Positions 1 through 6,905 are shown, counted from the first letter of the stretch. The stretch: DNA of 8,581 bases from an uncultured Clostridia bacterium (GCA_946183765.1 CAMHDC010000037.1:1-8581), one strand, 5' to 3'. Notes: generated by a model from the letters alone, not told the origin. Made by a program: numbers and translations.

Positions 1-763
1 AGGGATGGCAGGGCTCGAAGAAGATCTCCTCCACCGTGCCGTACTCGATGATCTGACCGCCGTACATGACGCCCACCCGGTCGGCCACGTTGGCGACCAC
101 GCCGAGATCGTGGGTGATGTAGACCGTGGTGAAGCCCAGCTCCTGCTGGAGGTCGCGAATGAGGCGGATGATCTGCGCTTGGATGGTCACGTCCAGAGCC
201 GTGGTAGGCTCGTCGCAGATCAAGATCTCCGGGTGGCAGGACAAGGCGATGGCGATGACGATACGCTGGCGCATACCGCCGGAGTACTGGAACGGATACT
301 CGTCAAAACGTCCCGCGGCGTTGCCGATGCCCACCCGCTCCATGATCTCGATGGCCTGCTTCTTGGCCTCGCTCTTGGAAACGCCCTGGTGCTTCTCGAT
401 GACCTCGGTGATCTGGGAGCCGATGGTCCGGATGGGGTTCAAAGAGGTCATGGGGTCCTGGAAGATCGTGGAGATCTTGGCGCCCCGGATACCTTCCCAA
501 TCCTTATCGGTCTTCAGCTTGGTCAGATCCTTGCCATGGAACATAACGGAGCCGTTGGAGATGGTGCCGTTGGACTCCAGCATGCCGGTGAAGGTCTTGG
601 TGAACACGGATTTCCCGGAGCCGGACTCGCCCACGATGGCGAAGGTCTCGCCCTCATAGAGGTCCAGCGACACGTTCCGGATGGCGGTCAAGTAGTTGTC
701 CCTGACCCGGAATTTCACTTCGATGTCCTTGGCGGACAGGATGATGTTGCGATTCTCTTCCAT
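1..763 (-). CDS. oppD: Oligopeptide ABC transporter ATPase OppD (C-terminus cut by window edge)
   Basis: This is the cytoplasmic ATPase that powers peptide import through the OppB/OppC channel. The first 254 residues are visible and the frame runs open off the left edge. All nucleotide-binding motifs are present: Walker A GESGSGKS at 45-52, Q-loop FQDP at 101-104, ABC signature YSGGMRQR at 160-167, Walker B ILICDEP at 180-186, D-loop ALD at 189-191 and switch histidine H218 in THD. The FQDPMTSLNP and RIVIAIAL segments are typical of the OppD/DppD branch. The visible end, EPCHP, is where the C-terminal oligopeptide-transporter (oligo_HPY) domain normally begins, so roughly 70-90 residues are missing. 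The ATG at 763 is chosen because it follows a G-rich Shine-Dalgarno site and lies 13 bp after the oppC stop. OppD versus OppF is judged from the first position after the permeases and the FQDP-type motifs; a second ATPase gene is expected further left. Confidence 0.95.
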   Translation of the reverse strand, partial: MEENRNIILSAKDIEVKFRVRDNYLTAIRNVSLDLYEGETFAIVGESGSGKSVFTKTFTGMLESNGTISNGSVMFHGKDLTKLKTDKDWEGIRGAKISTIFQDPMTSLNPIRTIGSQITEVIEKHQGVSKSEAKKQAIEIMERVGIGNAAGRFDEYPFQYSGGMRQRIVIAIALSCHPEILICDEPTTALDVTIQAQIIRLIRDLQQELGFTTVYITHDLGVVANVADRVGVMYGGQIIEYGTVEEIFFEPCHP

Positions 764-776
764 GTTCGTCCCCCCC
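764..776 (-). promoter_or_regulatory. oppD ribosome binding site containing a G7 tract
   Basis: On the minus strand the oppC stop TAA is followed directly by seven G residues (plus-strand C run 770-776), then ACGAAC and the oppD ATG. The G run, with AAG before it, is the only Shine-Dalgarno-like sequence for oppD and supports this start. A homopolymer here could change length by slippage and alter the spacing, but seven bases is short and this is only a possibility. Confidence 0.6.
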
Positions 777-1712
777 TTACATGTGCGTCCGCGGATCCGC
801 GGCGTCGGCCAGCTTCTGTCCCACGATGTACAGGCTGATGGAGATGATCGCCAGCACGCCCACGGGGATCCAGAACAGGTGCGGGTAGCCCTTCATGTAC
901 GAGGTGTACAGGCTGATGGACTGACCCAGGGAGGCGTTGGTGGTGCCGAGGCCCAGGCCCAGGTAGGAAAGGAACACCTCGTAGGAGATCAGGCTCGGGA
1001 TCATGCGGGAGATATACGTCATGATGACGGAGATCAGATACGGCAGGATGTTCTTCACGATCATGGTGCCGGTCCGGGTGCCCAGGCACTTGGAAGCCAT
1101 GTTGTACTCCCGGTCCCGGATGATCATGACCTGGGTGCGGATGAAGTAGGCGACTATGATCCACTCCGTACAGGTCATTGTAATGATCAGGGATTTCATG
1201 CCCGCGCCCAGCACGTAGCACAGGATCATGGCCAGCAGCAGGAACGGGATGTTGGCGACGATGTTGTAGACCTCGATCATCCACTTGTCCATCTTTTTGG
1301 AGAAGCCCCACAGAGCGCCCACGGGGACGCCGATGAGCATGTTGATGGCCACGCTGACGAAGGAGATGATGATGGAGTTCCGGGCGCCGGCCCACACCGC
1401 GTCAAAGACCTCGTTGCCCACGTGGTCCGTACCGAAGATATGCTCAGCGCTGGGCTTGAGGAACTTCATGTCCGCGTTGTTGATGTTGGGGGCGATGATG
1501 GGGCTGTAGCCGGAACGCATGGGCTGCACGATGGCAAAGACCAGGATAAACAGCAGCAGAACGGCCACGGCCACGGTGAACTTGTTCCTGAAGAAGGTCC
1601 TGAACACGGACTTCCAGTAGGAATACCGGGGAGCGGCGATATGCTCCGACTCCATCTCGTCGAACTCAGCGAAGGTAAAGAGATCGTTCAGGTTTTTGTT
1701 TTCGTTTTCCAT
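777..1712 (-). CDS. oppC: Oligopeptide ABC transporter permease OppC (AmiD-like)
   Basis: This is one of the two membrane subunits that form the peptide channel. The 311 residues match the usual OppC/AmiD size. The N-terminal cytoplasmic tail (1-45) is acidic and is followed by a first membrane segment at about 46-63. The OppC hallmark FGTDHVGNEVF lies at 93-103, followed by GARNS at 109-113. Further hydrophobic segments lie at about 113-133, 148-170, 177-192, 223-250 and 281-298. The EAA loop that contacts the ATPase is at about 203-224, with ASKCLG and ending NILP. The C-terminus has the family's DAADPR. The ATG at 1712 has a strong GGGAGGT site at 1721-1727, eight bases upstream, lying within the last codons of oppB. 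Only 3 bp separate the oppB stop from this start, so translational coupling is likely. Confidence 0.96.
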   Translation of the reverse strand: MENENKNLNDLFTFAEFDEMESEHIAAPRYSYWKSVFRTFFRNKFTVAVAVLLLFILVFAIVQPMRSGYSPIIAPNINNADMKFLKPSAEHIFGTDHVGNEVFDAVWAGARNSIIISFVSVAINMLIGVPVGALWGFSKKMDKWMIEVYNIVANIPFLLLAMILCYVLGAGMKSLIITMTCTEWIIVAYFIRTQVMIIRDREYNMASKCLGTRTGTMIVKNILPYLISVIMTYISRMIPSLISYEVFLSYLGLGLGTTNASLGQSISLYTSYMKGYPHLFWIPVGVLAIISISLYIVGQKLADAADPRTHM

Positions 1713-1715
1713 ATC

Positions 1716-3215
1716 TTAGGACCTCCCTGCTTTCTCGCTGAGCGAAATACGAGGATCGACCTTGGTGATCAGGATATCGCCTGCCAGCACGCTCAGCACG
1801 GATACCGTGGAGAACATGAAGGCCAGAGCGATGATCATCACGTTGTTATACTGGTTGATGGCGTTGGGCAGCATCTTGCCCATGCCACCTACGGAGTAGA
1901 TGGACTCGGTGATGATGGCGCCGGTGATGCAGCCCGCCAGGGACGCCGGGATGCCGTGGACGATGGGGATGATGGCGTTCTTGAAGATGTGGCCCCGGAA
2001 GATCTCGCCCTGGTTCAGGCCCTTGGCCTTGGCGAACTTCACATAGTCGGAGTTCATCTGGTCCACCACGTAGCGGCGGGTCCAGAGCATGAGGCCGGCG
2101 ATGGAGGGCAGGGACAGGGAGATCACAGGCAGGATCCAGGATCTGAGGTCCCCGGGTCCGTAGGTGGTGAACACGGACGGCAGATCGAATGCGCTGGTCA
2201 TCAAATACCGGAACAGGTAGATATAGGCCAGGGACGGCACGGCGATGATGAAGATAATGTACACCATGCCGATCTTATCCGCCAGCTTATCCTTCCGGCG
2301 GGCCATGAGCAGACCTGCGGGCAGGCCGATGCCATAGGCAAAGAGCATAGCGAAGATGCCCATGATGAAGGAGGTGCCGATCATGGAGGGCTGGTTCTTC
2401 TTGGTCTCGTAGGTGGCGTAGTGGTCCACGAACTTCTTCTTGTCCATGCGGTCCAGCTTTTCCTTATAGGTCAGAGTGCCGAAGATGATGCCGGACTCGC
2501 CCTCATAGCCTGTTTCATAGGTGACGGGGCGCTTGACCTCCGTGCCCTGGGACTGGAACAGGACCCGGATGACCTCCAGACCCTGGTAGGTGGGATAGGA
2601 GGTGCCGAAGTTCAGCTTGATGATGTTCTGATGGATCCAGGGGAAGTTGCTGTCGGTATACAGCAGATATTTGTGGGTGGTACCGCTGCCGATCAGGGCG
2701 ACGCCGCCGGAGGGCGTCCGGCCGAAGGACAGGCCCCGCTTAAGATCGGGGTTGTTCTCGTCCTGCACGGACCATGGCGTGTCTATCTTGATGAGCTGGC
2801 TGAGCCAGATGGCCATCCGCTTGATCACGGGCACGTCCTTATAGGCGTAGTAGCGCCCGTTGCCCAGGTAGGTCTCCACGGTATATCCCTTGGAGGCATA
2901 CAGCTCAGCGAACTCTTTGCTTTCCTTAGAATCGGGCTTCACGGCCTCGTTGATCTCAGGGCTGGCCGCTTCATAGAGGGTGAGGGCATAGTCATTGATC
3001 CGCACATAATCGAGATAGCCCAGCTTCTGCCAGGTGGAATACACGTATTCCGTCTTATCGTCGGATTTGCTGCTCAGCTTGCGGTAGGTGCTGTCCTCAA
3101 AAAAGATGTTTTCACGAGGCACCAGCGTGTACACCATGGTGAACACGATGAGCATGATGATGAGAATGGAGATGAGCGACCGCAGCAGCCGCTTCCAGAA
3201 ATACCCTTTCGACAT
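1716..3215 (-). CDS. oppB: Oligopeptide ABC transporter permease OppB with large extracytoplasmic insert (AmiC-like)
   Basis: This is the membrane subunit that partners OppC. At 499 residues it is far longer than the roughly 300-330 of E. coli-type OppB and matches the size of streptococcal AmiC/OppB (about 500). A first membrane helix at about 12-33 is followed by a hydrophilic region of about 240 residues (34-277) predicted to lie outside the membrane. The standard permease core then follows, with helices at about 280-303, 316-338, 360-378, 423-445 and 458-482. The EAA loop is at about 390-417 (FAKAKGLNQGEI, G399, ending NAIIP). The segments ITESIYSVGGMGKM (about 435-448) and KVDPRI (485-490) are conserved permease features. 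The start at 3215 opens with a basic stretch before the first helix, but its nearest Shine-Dalgarno match (AGAGG, 3229-3233) is 13 bases away, so initiation may be modest. It follows oppA after 119 bp that contain a hairpin. Confidence 0.96.
   Translation of the reverse strand: MSKGYFWKRLLRSLISILIIMLIVFTMVYTLVPRENIFFEDSTYRKLSSKSDDKTEYVYSTWQKLGYLDYVRINDYALTLYEAASPEINEAVKPDSKESKEFAELYASKGYTVETYLGNGRYYAYKDVPVIKRMAIWLSQLIKIDTPWSVQDENNPDLKRGLSFGRTPSGGVALIGSGTTHKYLLYTDSNFPWIHQNIIKLNFGTSYPTYQGLEVIRVLFQSQGTEVKRPVTYETGYEGESGIIFGTLTYKEKLDRMDKKKFVDHYATYETKKNQPSMIGTSFIMGIFAMLFAYGIGLPAGLLMARRKDKLADKIGMVYIIFIIAVPSLAYIYLFRYLMTSAFDLPSVFTTYGPGDLRSWILPVISLSLPSIAGLMLWTRRYVVDQMNSDYVKFAKAKGLNQGEIFRGHIFKNAIIPIVHGIPASLAGCITGAIITESIYSVGGMGKMLPNAINQYNNVMIIALAFMFSTVSVLSVLAGDILITKVDPRISLSEKAGRS
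1721..1727 (-). promoter_or_regulatory. oppC ribosome binding site inside the end of oppB
   Basis: GGGAGGT on the minus strand lies eight bases before the oppC ATG and encodes part of the last codons of oppB (GGG AGG TCC TAA). This supports the oppC start at 1712 and suggests coupled translation of the two permeases. Confidence 0.8.
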
Positions 3216-3244
3216 AGGCAGGTACCGTCCTCTTGTTTTAATAA

Positions 3245-3280
3245 GAGGGAGCCAGAGAAAGATTTCCGTCTGGCTCCCTC
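3245..3280 (-). terminator. Intra-operon hairpin between oppA and oppB (partial terminator or 3'-end stabiliser)
   Basis: Two 12-base arms (3245-3256 and 3269-3280, GAGGGAGCCAGA with its exact complement) enclose a 12-base loop in which GAAA and TTTC can pair further. In the direction of transcription the stem is followed by TTATTAAAAC, which is U-rich only for a few bases, so termination would be incomplete. Hairpins after the binding-protein gene are common in ABC importer operons, where they raise the ratio of binding protein to permease by attenuation or by protecting the upstream mRNA. This hairpin sits 54 bases after the oppA stop and 29 bases before the oppB start. No separate promoter for oppB is evident. 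Confidence 0.75.
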
Positions 3281-3334
3281 CAGGGTTCAGTTAGTTAACA
3301 GGGGCCTTGGGGCCTGGATCAGAACAAGCTGTTC

Positions 3335-5428
3335 TTACTCACCGGCCAGCCAGGCTTCCTTGGCAGCATAGTAGTCCGCAGCGAGCACGGGCTCGTCGAG
3401 GAGCTGCATGTACTTGAAGTAGGGCACCTGGTTGTAAGAGGCCTGGCCATAGAGACCGTAAGCAGCGGTGAAGGGCTTCACCTTGCTGATCGTGGGGGAA
3501 GCGCCGCGGGTGCTGTAGGGACGGAGGATGCCGCCGGTGAGCAGCATGGCCTCGGCCTGGGCAAAGAGCTCGATACGCTCGTCGCCGGTGGCCACGGTGG
3601 CCTTGTCGACGACAGCCTGGATCTCCTCGAGACCGAGGGCCTTCAGAACGGCCTTCTGCTCGTCGTCCTGACCCTGGCTCTCGTAGTTGATGCCGGAGTA
3701 GTTGAGCATGTCGCCGTCATGGATGTCGAAGCAGTGGATGTAGGTCAGAGGATCGCCGTAGTCGGGACCCCAGCCGGCGCCGAACACCAGGTCGATGGAG
3801 TTGGACACACCGTCGGGCTGGTTGTAGAACGCGGAGTAGTACACGGAGCTGTTGCCCTCGAGGAACTGCAGGTCGATCTTCACATACTCGCCGATGGCGT
3901 CCTCGATGGACTTCTGCATGGCCAGCTGCATGTTCTTCTGATTCTCAGAGGCGGCGTACACGGGGACGTCCAGATGGACAGGCCACTCGGAGATGGTGTC
4001 GCCCAGCTCTTCCTTGGCCTTGGCGGCGAAGGTCTTGGCCAGCTCGGGGTTGTACCAGGCGTCCTGGCCGTCGTTCAGGTTGATGCCCTTGAACTCGGGG
4101 ACCAGCTCCTCGGCGTACTTAGTCACGATGGAACCGATGGCACGACCGTCGGAGGTGGTGGCGAAGGTGTAGGGCACCAGGGTGTTACGGATGACGTCGT
4201 CAGCCAGCTCTTCGCCCATGGTCACGGCCTCAACGGCGTGAGCGGAGTAGGCGGCGTAGACGGCGCGGCGGAAGTTGGCGTTCAGAATGGCGGCCTTGGT
4301 GTCAGCCTTCTGCTCGTCGGTGGTCTTGGAAGTGGTGGACACGGAGGGATCGTTGTACAGGTTGTACATGCGGCGGTCCCAGTTGAAGGCGCCCCAGTAG
4401 GAGGTGGCGGTGGTCATGGACTTGTACTGGTTGTCCTTGTACAGTTCGTCGGCCTTGGCCTTGACCTCAGGCAGGGACTGGTTGACACCGGTAGAGGTGA
4501 CCTCGCCGTTCACGAACATGTTGAAGTTCTGAGCGGGATCCTTGCCATCGGAGTAGGTGACGACCACGTGCTGCACGAACACGTTGTCCTTGTCATAGTA
4601 GTTGGGGTTGGCGTCGAACCGGACCTCCTGGGCAGGAACCAGGGAGGAGAGGATGTAGCAGCCGTTGTAGAGGATGGAGTCGGGCTGGACAGCGCCGAAG
4701 TCAGAGCCCTTGGACTCGAGGAACTCAGCGTTGATGGGCCAGAGGATGGAGTAGGTGGTCATGCCGTCAAAGTAGCCGCAGGGGCCGGTGAGGGTGTAGA
4801 CCAGCTTGTTGCCATCTGCCTTGATGCCGACGTCTTCCCAGGAGCCGGTGCCCTCGGAGTAGGCGCGCAGACCGACGATCAGGTCAGCGACCAGGCCCAG
4901 GGTCTCGGACTTGGAATCAGCGGCGTGCTTGAGGCCGGTGACGAAGTCCTCAGCGGTCACGGCATCGTACTCTTCACCGGAGCTGGTGGACCATACGGCG
5001 TCGTCACGGATGATGAAGGTCCACTCGGAGCCGTCAGCATTGGCACTCCACTCCTTGGCCATACCGGCGATCAGGGTGCCATGGGAATCCTGAGTCAGCA
5101 GGCCCTCGATGAAGTTGGAGGTGTAGTCACCGTTGGAGGACTTGTTGTTGTACACATAGTCCAGCGTGGTGACGTCGAAGTTGGCGATCATCTTGAAGGT
5201 ATCGGGACCTTCGTAAGCCGGCTTCGTCTCTTCGGGCTTCGCCTCGGTCTGAGTCTCAGCGGGCTTAGTCTCCGCCTTGGTTTCAGTCTTGGTTTCGGTC
5301 TTGGTTTCGGTCTTAGTCTCCGTCTTGGTCTCCGTCTTGGTCTCCGTCTGAGCGGGCGTATTACCCTTGCAGGCGACGATCGCGAAGATCATGATAAGAG
5401 CCAGAAGCAGCGCTACCAGTTTCTTCAT
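3335..5428 (-). CDS. oppA: Oligopeptide-binding lipoprotein OppA (SBP family 5, AmiA-like)
   Basis: This is the surface-anchored receptor that captures peptides and delivers them to OppB/OppC. The 697 residues begin with a lipoprotein signal peptide (MKK, a hydrophobic core at 4-18, lipobox IVAC with lipidated C20). A low-complexity linker at 21-75 follows, including six TETK repeats, and would tether the binding domain off the membrane. The family 5 solute-binding domain fills the rest. Typical features are the MAKEW segment at 123-127, DGSEWTF at 132-138, the LRDDAVW-like stretch IIRDDAVW at 139-146 and TAEDFVTG at 158-165. The length fits AmiA-type peptide receptors (about 650) with an enlarged linker. 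The ATG at 5428 has a consensus AGGAGG eight bases upstream and a consensus promoter beyond. Peptides are inferred as substrate from the neighbouring AmiC/AmiD-like permeases; nickel or sugar-oligomer binders of the same family are less likely. Confidence 0.95.
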   Translation of the reverse strand: MKKLVALLLALIMIFAIVACKGNTPAQTETKTETKTETKTETKTETKTETKAETKPAETQTEAKPEETKPAYEGPDTFKMIANFDVTTLDYVYNNKSSNGDYTSNFIEGLLTQDSHGTLIAGMAKEWSANADGSEWTFIIRDDAVWSTSSGEEYDAVTAEDFVTGLKHAADSKSETLGLVADLIVGLRAYSEGTGSWEDVGIKADGNKLVYTLTGPCGYFDGMTTYSILWPINAEFLESKGSDFGAVQPDSILYNGCYILSSLVPAQEVRFDANPNYYDKDNVFVQHVVVTYSDGKDPAQNFNMFVNGEVTSTGVNQSLPEVKAKADELYKDNQYKSMTTATSYWGAFNWDRRMYNLYNDPSVSTTSKTTDEQKADTKAAILNANFRRAVYAAYSAHAVEAVTMGEELADDVIRNTLVPYTFATTSDGRAIGSIVTKYAEELVPEFKGINLNDGQDAWYNPELAKTFAAKAKEELGDTISEWPVHLDVPVYAASENQKNMQLAMQKSIEDAIGEYVKIDLQFLEGNSSVYYSAFYNQPDGVSNSIDLVFGAGWGPDYGDPLTYIHCFDIHDGDMLNYSGINYESQGQDDEQKAVLKALGLEEIQAVVDKATVATGDERIELFAQAEAMLLTGGILRPYSTRGASPTISKVKPFTAAYGLYGQASYNQVPYFKYMQLLDEPVLAADYYAAKEAWLAGE
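5264..5347 (-). repeat. 12-bp tandem repeats encoding the TETK linker of OppA
   Basis: Seven consecutive 12-base units encode six TETK repeats and one AETK, at residues 28-55 just after the lipidated cysteine. In coding order units 1 and 2 are identical (ACGGAGACCAAG) and unit 3 differs by one base. Units 4 and 5 are identical (ACCGAAACCAAG) and unit 6 differs by one base. Unit 7 is GCGGAGACTAAG. The two sub-families suggest duplication of single units and of a block. Degenerate TEAKPEETKP-like copies continue the charged, Thr/Lys/Glu-rich linker to about residue 70. Copy-number change would keep the reading frame. Confidence 0.9.
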
Positions 5429-5436
5429 CTTGTTTT

Positions 5437-5442
5437 CCTCCT
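5437..5442 (-). promoter_or_regulatory. oppA ribosome binding site (AGGAGG)
   Basis: A full-consensus AGGAGG lies eight bases before the oppA ATG, followed by AAAACAAG. It fixes the start at 5428 and predicts strong translation, in keeping with an abundant binding protein. Confidence 0.9.
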
Positions 5443-5450
5443 GTTTTTGT

Positions 5451-5484
5451 TTTGTACAGAATCGTATAATATTCCTTTGTACAG
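5451..5484 (-). repeat. Pair of 9-bp direct repeats in the oppA leader
   Basis: CTGTACAAA (minus strand) occurs at 5476-5484 and again at 5451-5459, 25 bases start to start. The upstream copy begins at about the predicted transcription start and the downstream copy ends 8 bases before the Shine-Dalgarno site. Each copy holds the self-complementary core GTAC. The position would suit an operator or a leader RNA element, but no known regulator site was recognised. Confidence 0.5.
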
Positions 5485-5490
5485 GGACTT

Positions 5491-5519
5491 ATTATACAAA
5501 CATCCCCCCCGTTTGTCAA
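5491..5519 (-). promoter_or_regulatory. Consensus sigma-A promoter for oppA
   Basis: On the minus strand TTGACA (5514-5519) is separated by exactly 17 bp from TATAAT (5491-5496). Both hexamers match the housekeeping consensus perfectly. Transcription should start near 5484, giving a leader of about 56 bases. The spacer contains seven consecutive G residues (5504-5510). A promoter this strong suggests high basal expression of the opp operon, or that a repressor limits it. Confidence 0.9.
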
Positions 5520-5537
5520 GACGAAACGGCGGGGATG
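5501..5537. repeat. 37-bp near-perfect dyad overlapping the oppA -35 and spacer
   Basis: The arms at 5501-5514 and 5524-5537 are 14 bases each and complementary except for one central position, with a 9-base loop (5515-5523). On the minus strand the arms read CATCCCCGCCGTTT and AAACGGGGGGGATG, and the -35 hexamer spans the loop and the start of the second arm. In RNA read from the M48 gene this would be a strong hairpin followed by TTTGTAT, so it may act as the M48 terminator. As double-stranded DNA it is also shaped like an operator for a dimeric regulator. I cannot tell which from sequence alone. Confidence 0.7.
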
Positions 5538-5544
5538 AACCGTA

Positions 5545-5600
5545 TTTTATTTTATTTTTTCGGCCAAGGCGGGGCTTTTCCGTCCGTTTTTCCGTTTTTT
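5545..5600. other. A/T-tract region upstream of the oppA promoter
   Basis: Short T runs on the plus strand (A runs on the coding strand) lie at 5545-5548, 5550-5553 and 5555-5560, and again at 5576-5579, 5587-5591 and 5595-5600. The latter three are each followed on the coding strand by CGG or an AAAAG context, giving a repeated A-rich motif. Such tracts can bend DNA or help RNA polymerase binding, but they lie slightly further upstream than a standard UP element. No gene is supported in the 217-base gap, and the weak GC hairpin at 5612-5625 lacks a T tract. Confidence 0.35.
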
Positions 5601-5645
5601 CAGGCAATACTGCGGCGCAGGCCGCCCCGGACGATAGATTTTGTA

Positions 5646-6893
5646 TTATCCCTGTATAGTCCGGCTTGCCGCCTCGCCCGAGAAAGCCTCGATCGCTTCG
5701 ATCCGCTGGCTGAGAGTAGGGTGAGAGTATTCGAGAGCCACCAGGATGGGCGACGGGGACAGGTCGGAGAAGTTCTCCTTCGCCAGCTTTTTGAGGGCGC
5801 TGACGAGGGCGGCGCCGTAGCCCTCCTTGACTGCCTGCGCGTCCGCCCGGTATTCCGCCCGACGGGAGAACCAGCTCATGACGAGGCCGAAGAGGGGCGA
5901 AACGAGAGCGAACTCCACGGATAGGATGAGCAGCACTGCAAAGCCGTAGTTCACGCCTTCGAAGCCGAAGGATCGGAAGATCTCGGGATACCGCAGGGTG
6001 GCCCAGGCCAAAAGGCCCAACGCCAGCATCTGCAGAAAGGTCAGCGCCTGGTTCTTCAAGGTGTCCTTGTGAAGGCCGTGGCCCATCTCATGGGCGAAGA
6101 CAGCCAATATTTCGTCGGTGGTCATGGCCGCCACCAGGGTGTCGTAGAGAACGATGGTCTTCATCTTCCCGAAGCCCGTAAAGTAGGCGTTGGATTTGGT
6201 GGACCGGCGGGAGGCGTCCATGACCTGGATGGCCCGGACCTTGTAGCCGTTCTTCTCCAACAGGGCCGTGATGCCCTCCTTCAACTCCCCGTCAGGGAGG
6301 GGCGTGAACTTGTTGAAGATCCGGCTGAAGAAGGGAAACAGGAAGGTGATGAACAGCGCGAACAGGGTGGCGAACACCGCGAAAGCTACGATGAGCCAGT
6401 CCCCGAAGCTCTTGTGCAGGCCCATGACCAACGAGGCGAGGCCCACCATTAGCAGCAGGTTCAGGATGAACTGTTTGATCTGGTCCCCTACGAAGGTCTT
6501 GCCGCTGGTCCGGTTGAAGCCGTACCTCTCCTCGATGTGCATGGTGTCGTACCAAGAGAAGGGAATGAGGGGCAGGGTGGCCAGAGCGCTGAGGAGCATC
6601 ACCGCGAACAGCTGCCACCAGACCTGATCGGGGAACAGGCGTGCGAAGGCGGCATAGGCGTCGGTGAGGATCAGCACGAGGTCGATCACGAAGCCCGCGG
6701 CGGTGGAGAAGATGCCGAAACGCACCTTCTCTCCATGGTACGCCTTCCACTTCAGATAGGTGTCCCGATCGTACACATCCGCCACGTTCTGCGGAATGGG
6801 GTTGCGGGCGGAGCGATAGCGAACGATGTCCAGAAACAGGCCGTACAGGTACACCGCCCACAGGATGACGACGGCGACAGCTTTGAAGTTCAT
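5646..6893 (-). CDS. M48 family membrane zinc metalloprotease (Ste24/CAAX protease type)
   Basis: This is an integral-membrane zinc endopeptidase of the M48A (Ste24-like) group. The 415 residues match the family's usual 410-430. The N-terminal multi-helix region (helices at about 4-22, 58-78, 91-112, 143-160 and 166-190) carries the Ste24 hallmark IEERYGFNRTS at 120-130. The DASRRSTKSNAYFTGFG block (226-242) precedes the catalytic HEMGH at 268-272, with H268 and H272 as zinc ligands and E269 as general base. The third ligand is E347 in SRRAEYRAD (343-351). YSHPTLSQRIEAIE (389-402) is the conserved C-terminal segment. In eukaryotes the family trims CAAX proteins; bacterial members are thought to act in membrane or protein quality control, and the substrate here is unknown. 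The ATG at 6893 has AAGGA about ten bases upstream. It is distinct from HtpX, which is shorter with fewer helices. Confidence 0.95.
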   Translation of the reverse strand: MNFKAVAVVILWAVYLYGLFLDIVRYRSARNPIPQNVADVYDRDTYLKWKAYHGEKVRFGIFSTAAGFVIDLVLILTDAYAAFARLFPDQVWWQLFAVMLLSALATLPLIPFSWYDTMHIEERYGFNRTSGKTFVGDQIKQFILNLLLMVGLASLVMGLHKSFGDWLIVAFAVFATLFALFITFLFPFFSRIFNKFTPLPDGELKEGITALLEKNGYKVRAIQVMDASRRSTKSNAYFTGFGKMKTIVLYDTLVAAMTTDEILAVFAHEMGHGLHKDTLKNQALTFLQMLALGLLAWATLRYPEIFRSFGFEGVNYGFAVLLILSVEFALVSPLFGLVMSWFSRRAEYRADAQAVKEGYGAALVSALKKLAKENFSDLSPSPILVALEYSHPTLSQRIEAIEAFSGEAASRTIQG

Positions 6894-6905
6894 TGAAGTT
6901 TTTTC

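Noticed and set aside
5..838. An open frame of 277 codons on the plus strand at the left edge
   Set aside because: It is the in-register shadow of oppD, whose Walker A, signature, Walker B and H-loop motifs are all intact on the minus strand.
3321..3335. Small inverted repeat AGAACA/TGTTCT at the oppA stop
   Set aside because: A six-base arm overlapping the stop codon is easily expected by chance, and no T tract or further symmetry supports a function.
696..3371. A very long open frame (about 890 codons) on the plus strand opposite oppC and oppB
   Set aside because: It is in exact codon register with both genes, so its stops would need TTA, CTA or TCA codons on the coding strand, which this GC-rich genome avoids. 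Its translation is rich in H, G, D, V and Q with no recognisable domain, and the minus-strand frames are unmistakable permeases.
5425..5607. A possible 60-residue minus-strand leader peptide before oppA
   Set aside because: It would need a TTG start with no Shine-Dalgarno site, runs across the oppA promoter and dyad, and overlaps the oppA start. If transcription begins near 5484 its start codon would not be in the mRNA.
5612..5625. GC hairpin soon after the M48 stop as a terminator
   Set aside because: The stem is only five base pairs and no T tract follows it on the minus strand. The larger dyad at 5501-5537 is a better candidate.
3719..5659. An open frame of about 646 codons on the plus strand opposite oppA
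   Set aside because: It is again in codon register with oppA, and the translation is low-complexity G/V/L-rich sequence typical of antisense shadows. oppA has a signal peptide, family motifs, a ribosome binding site and a promoter.
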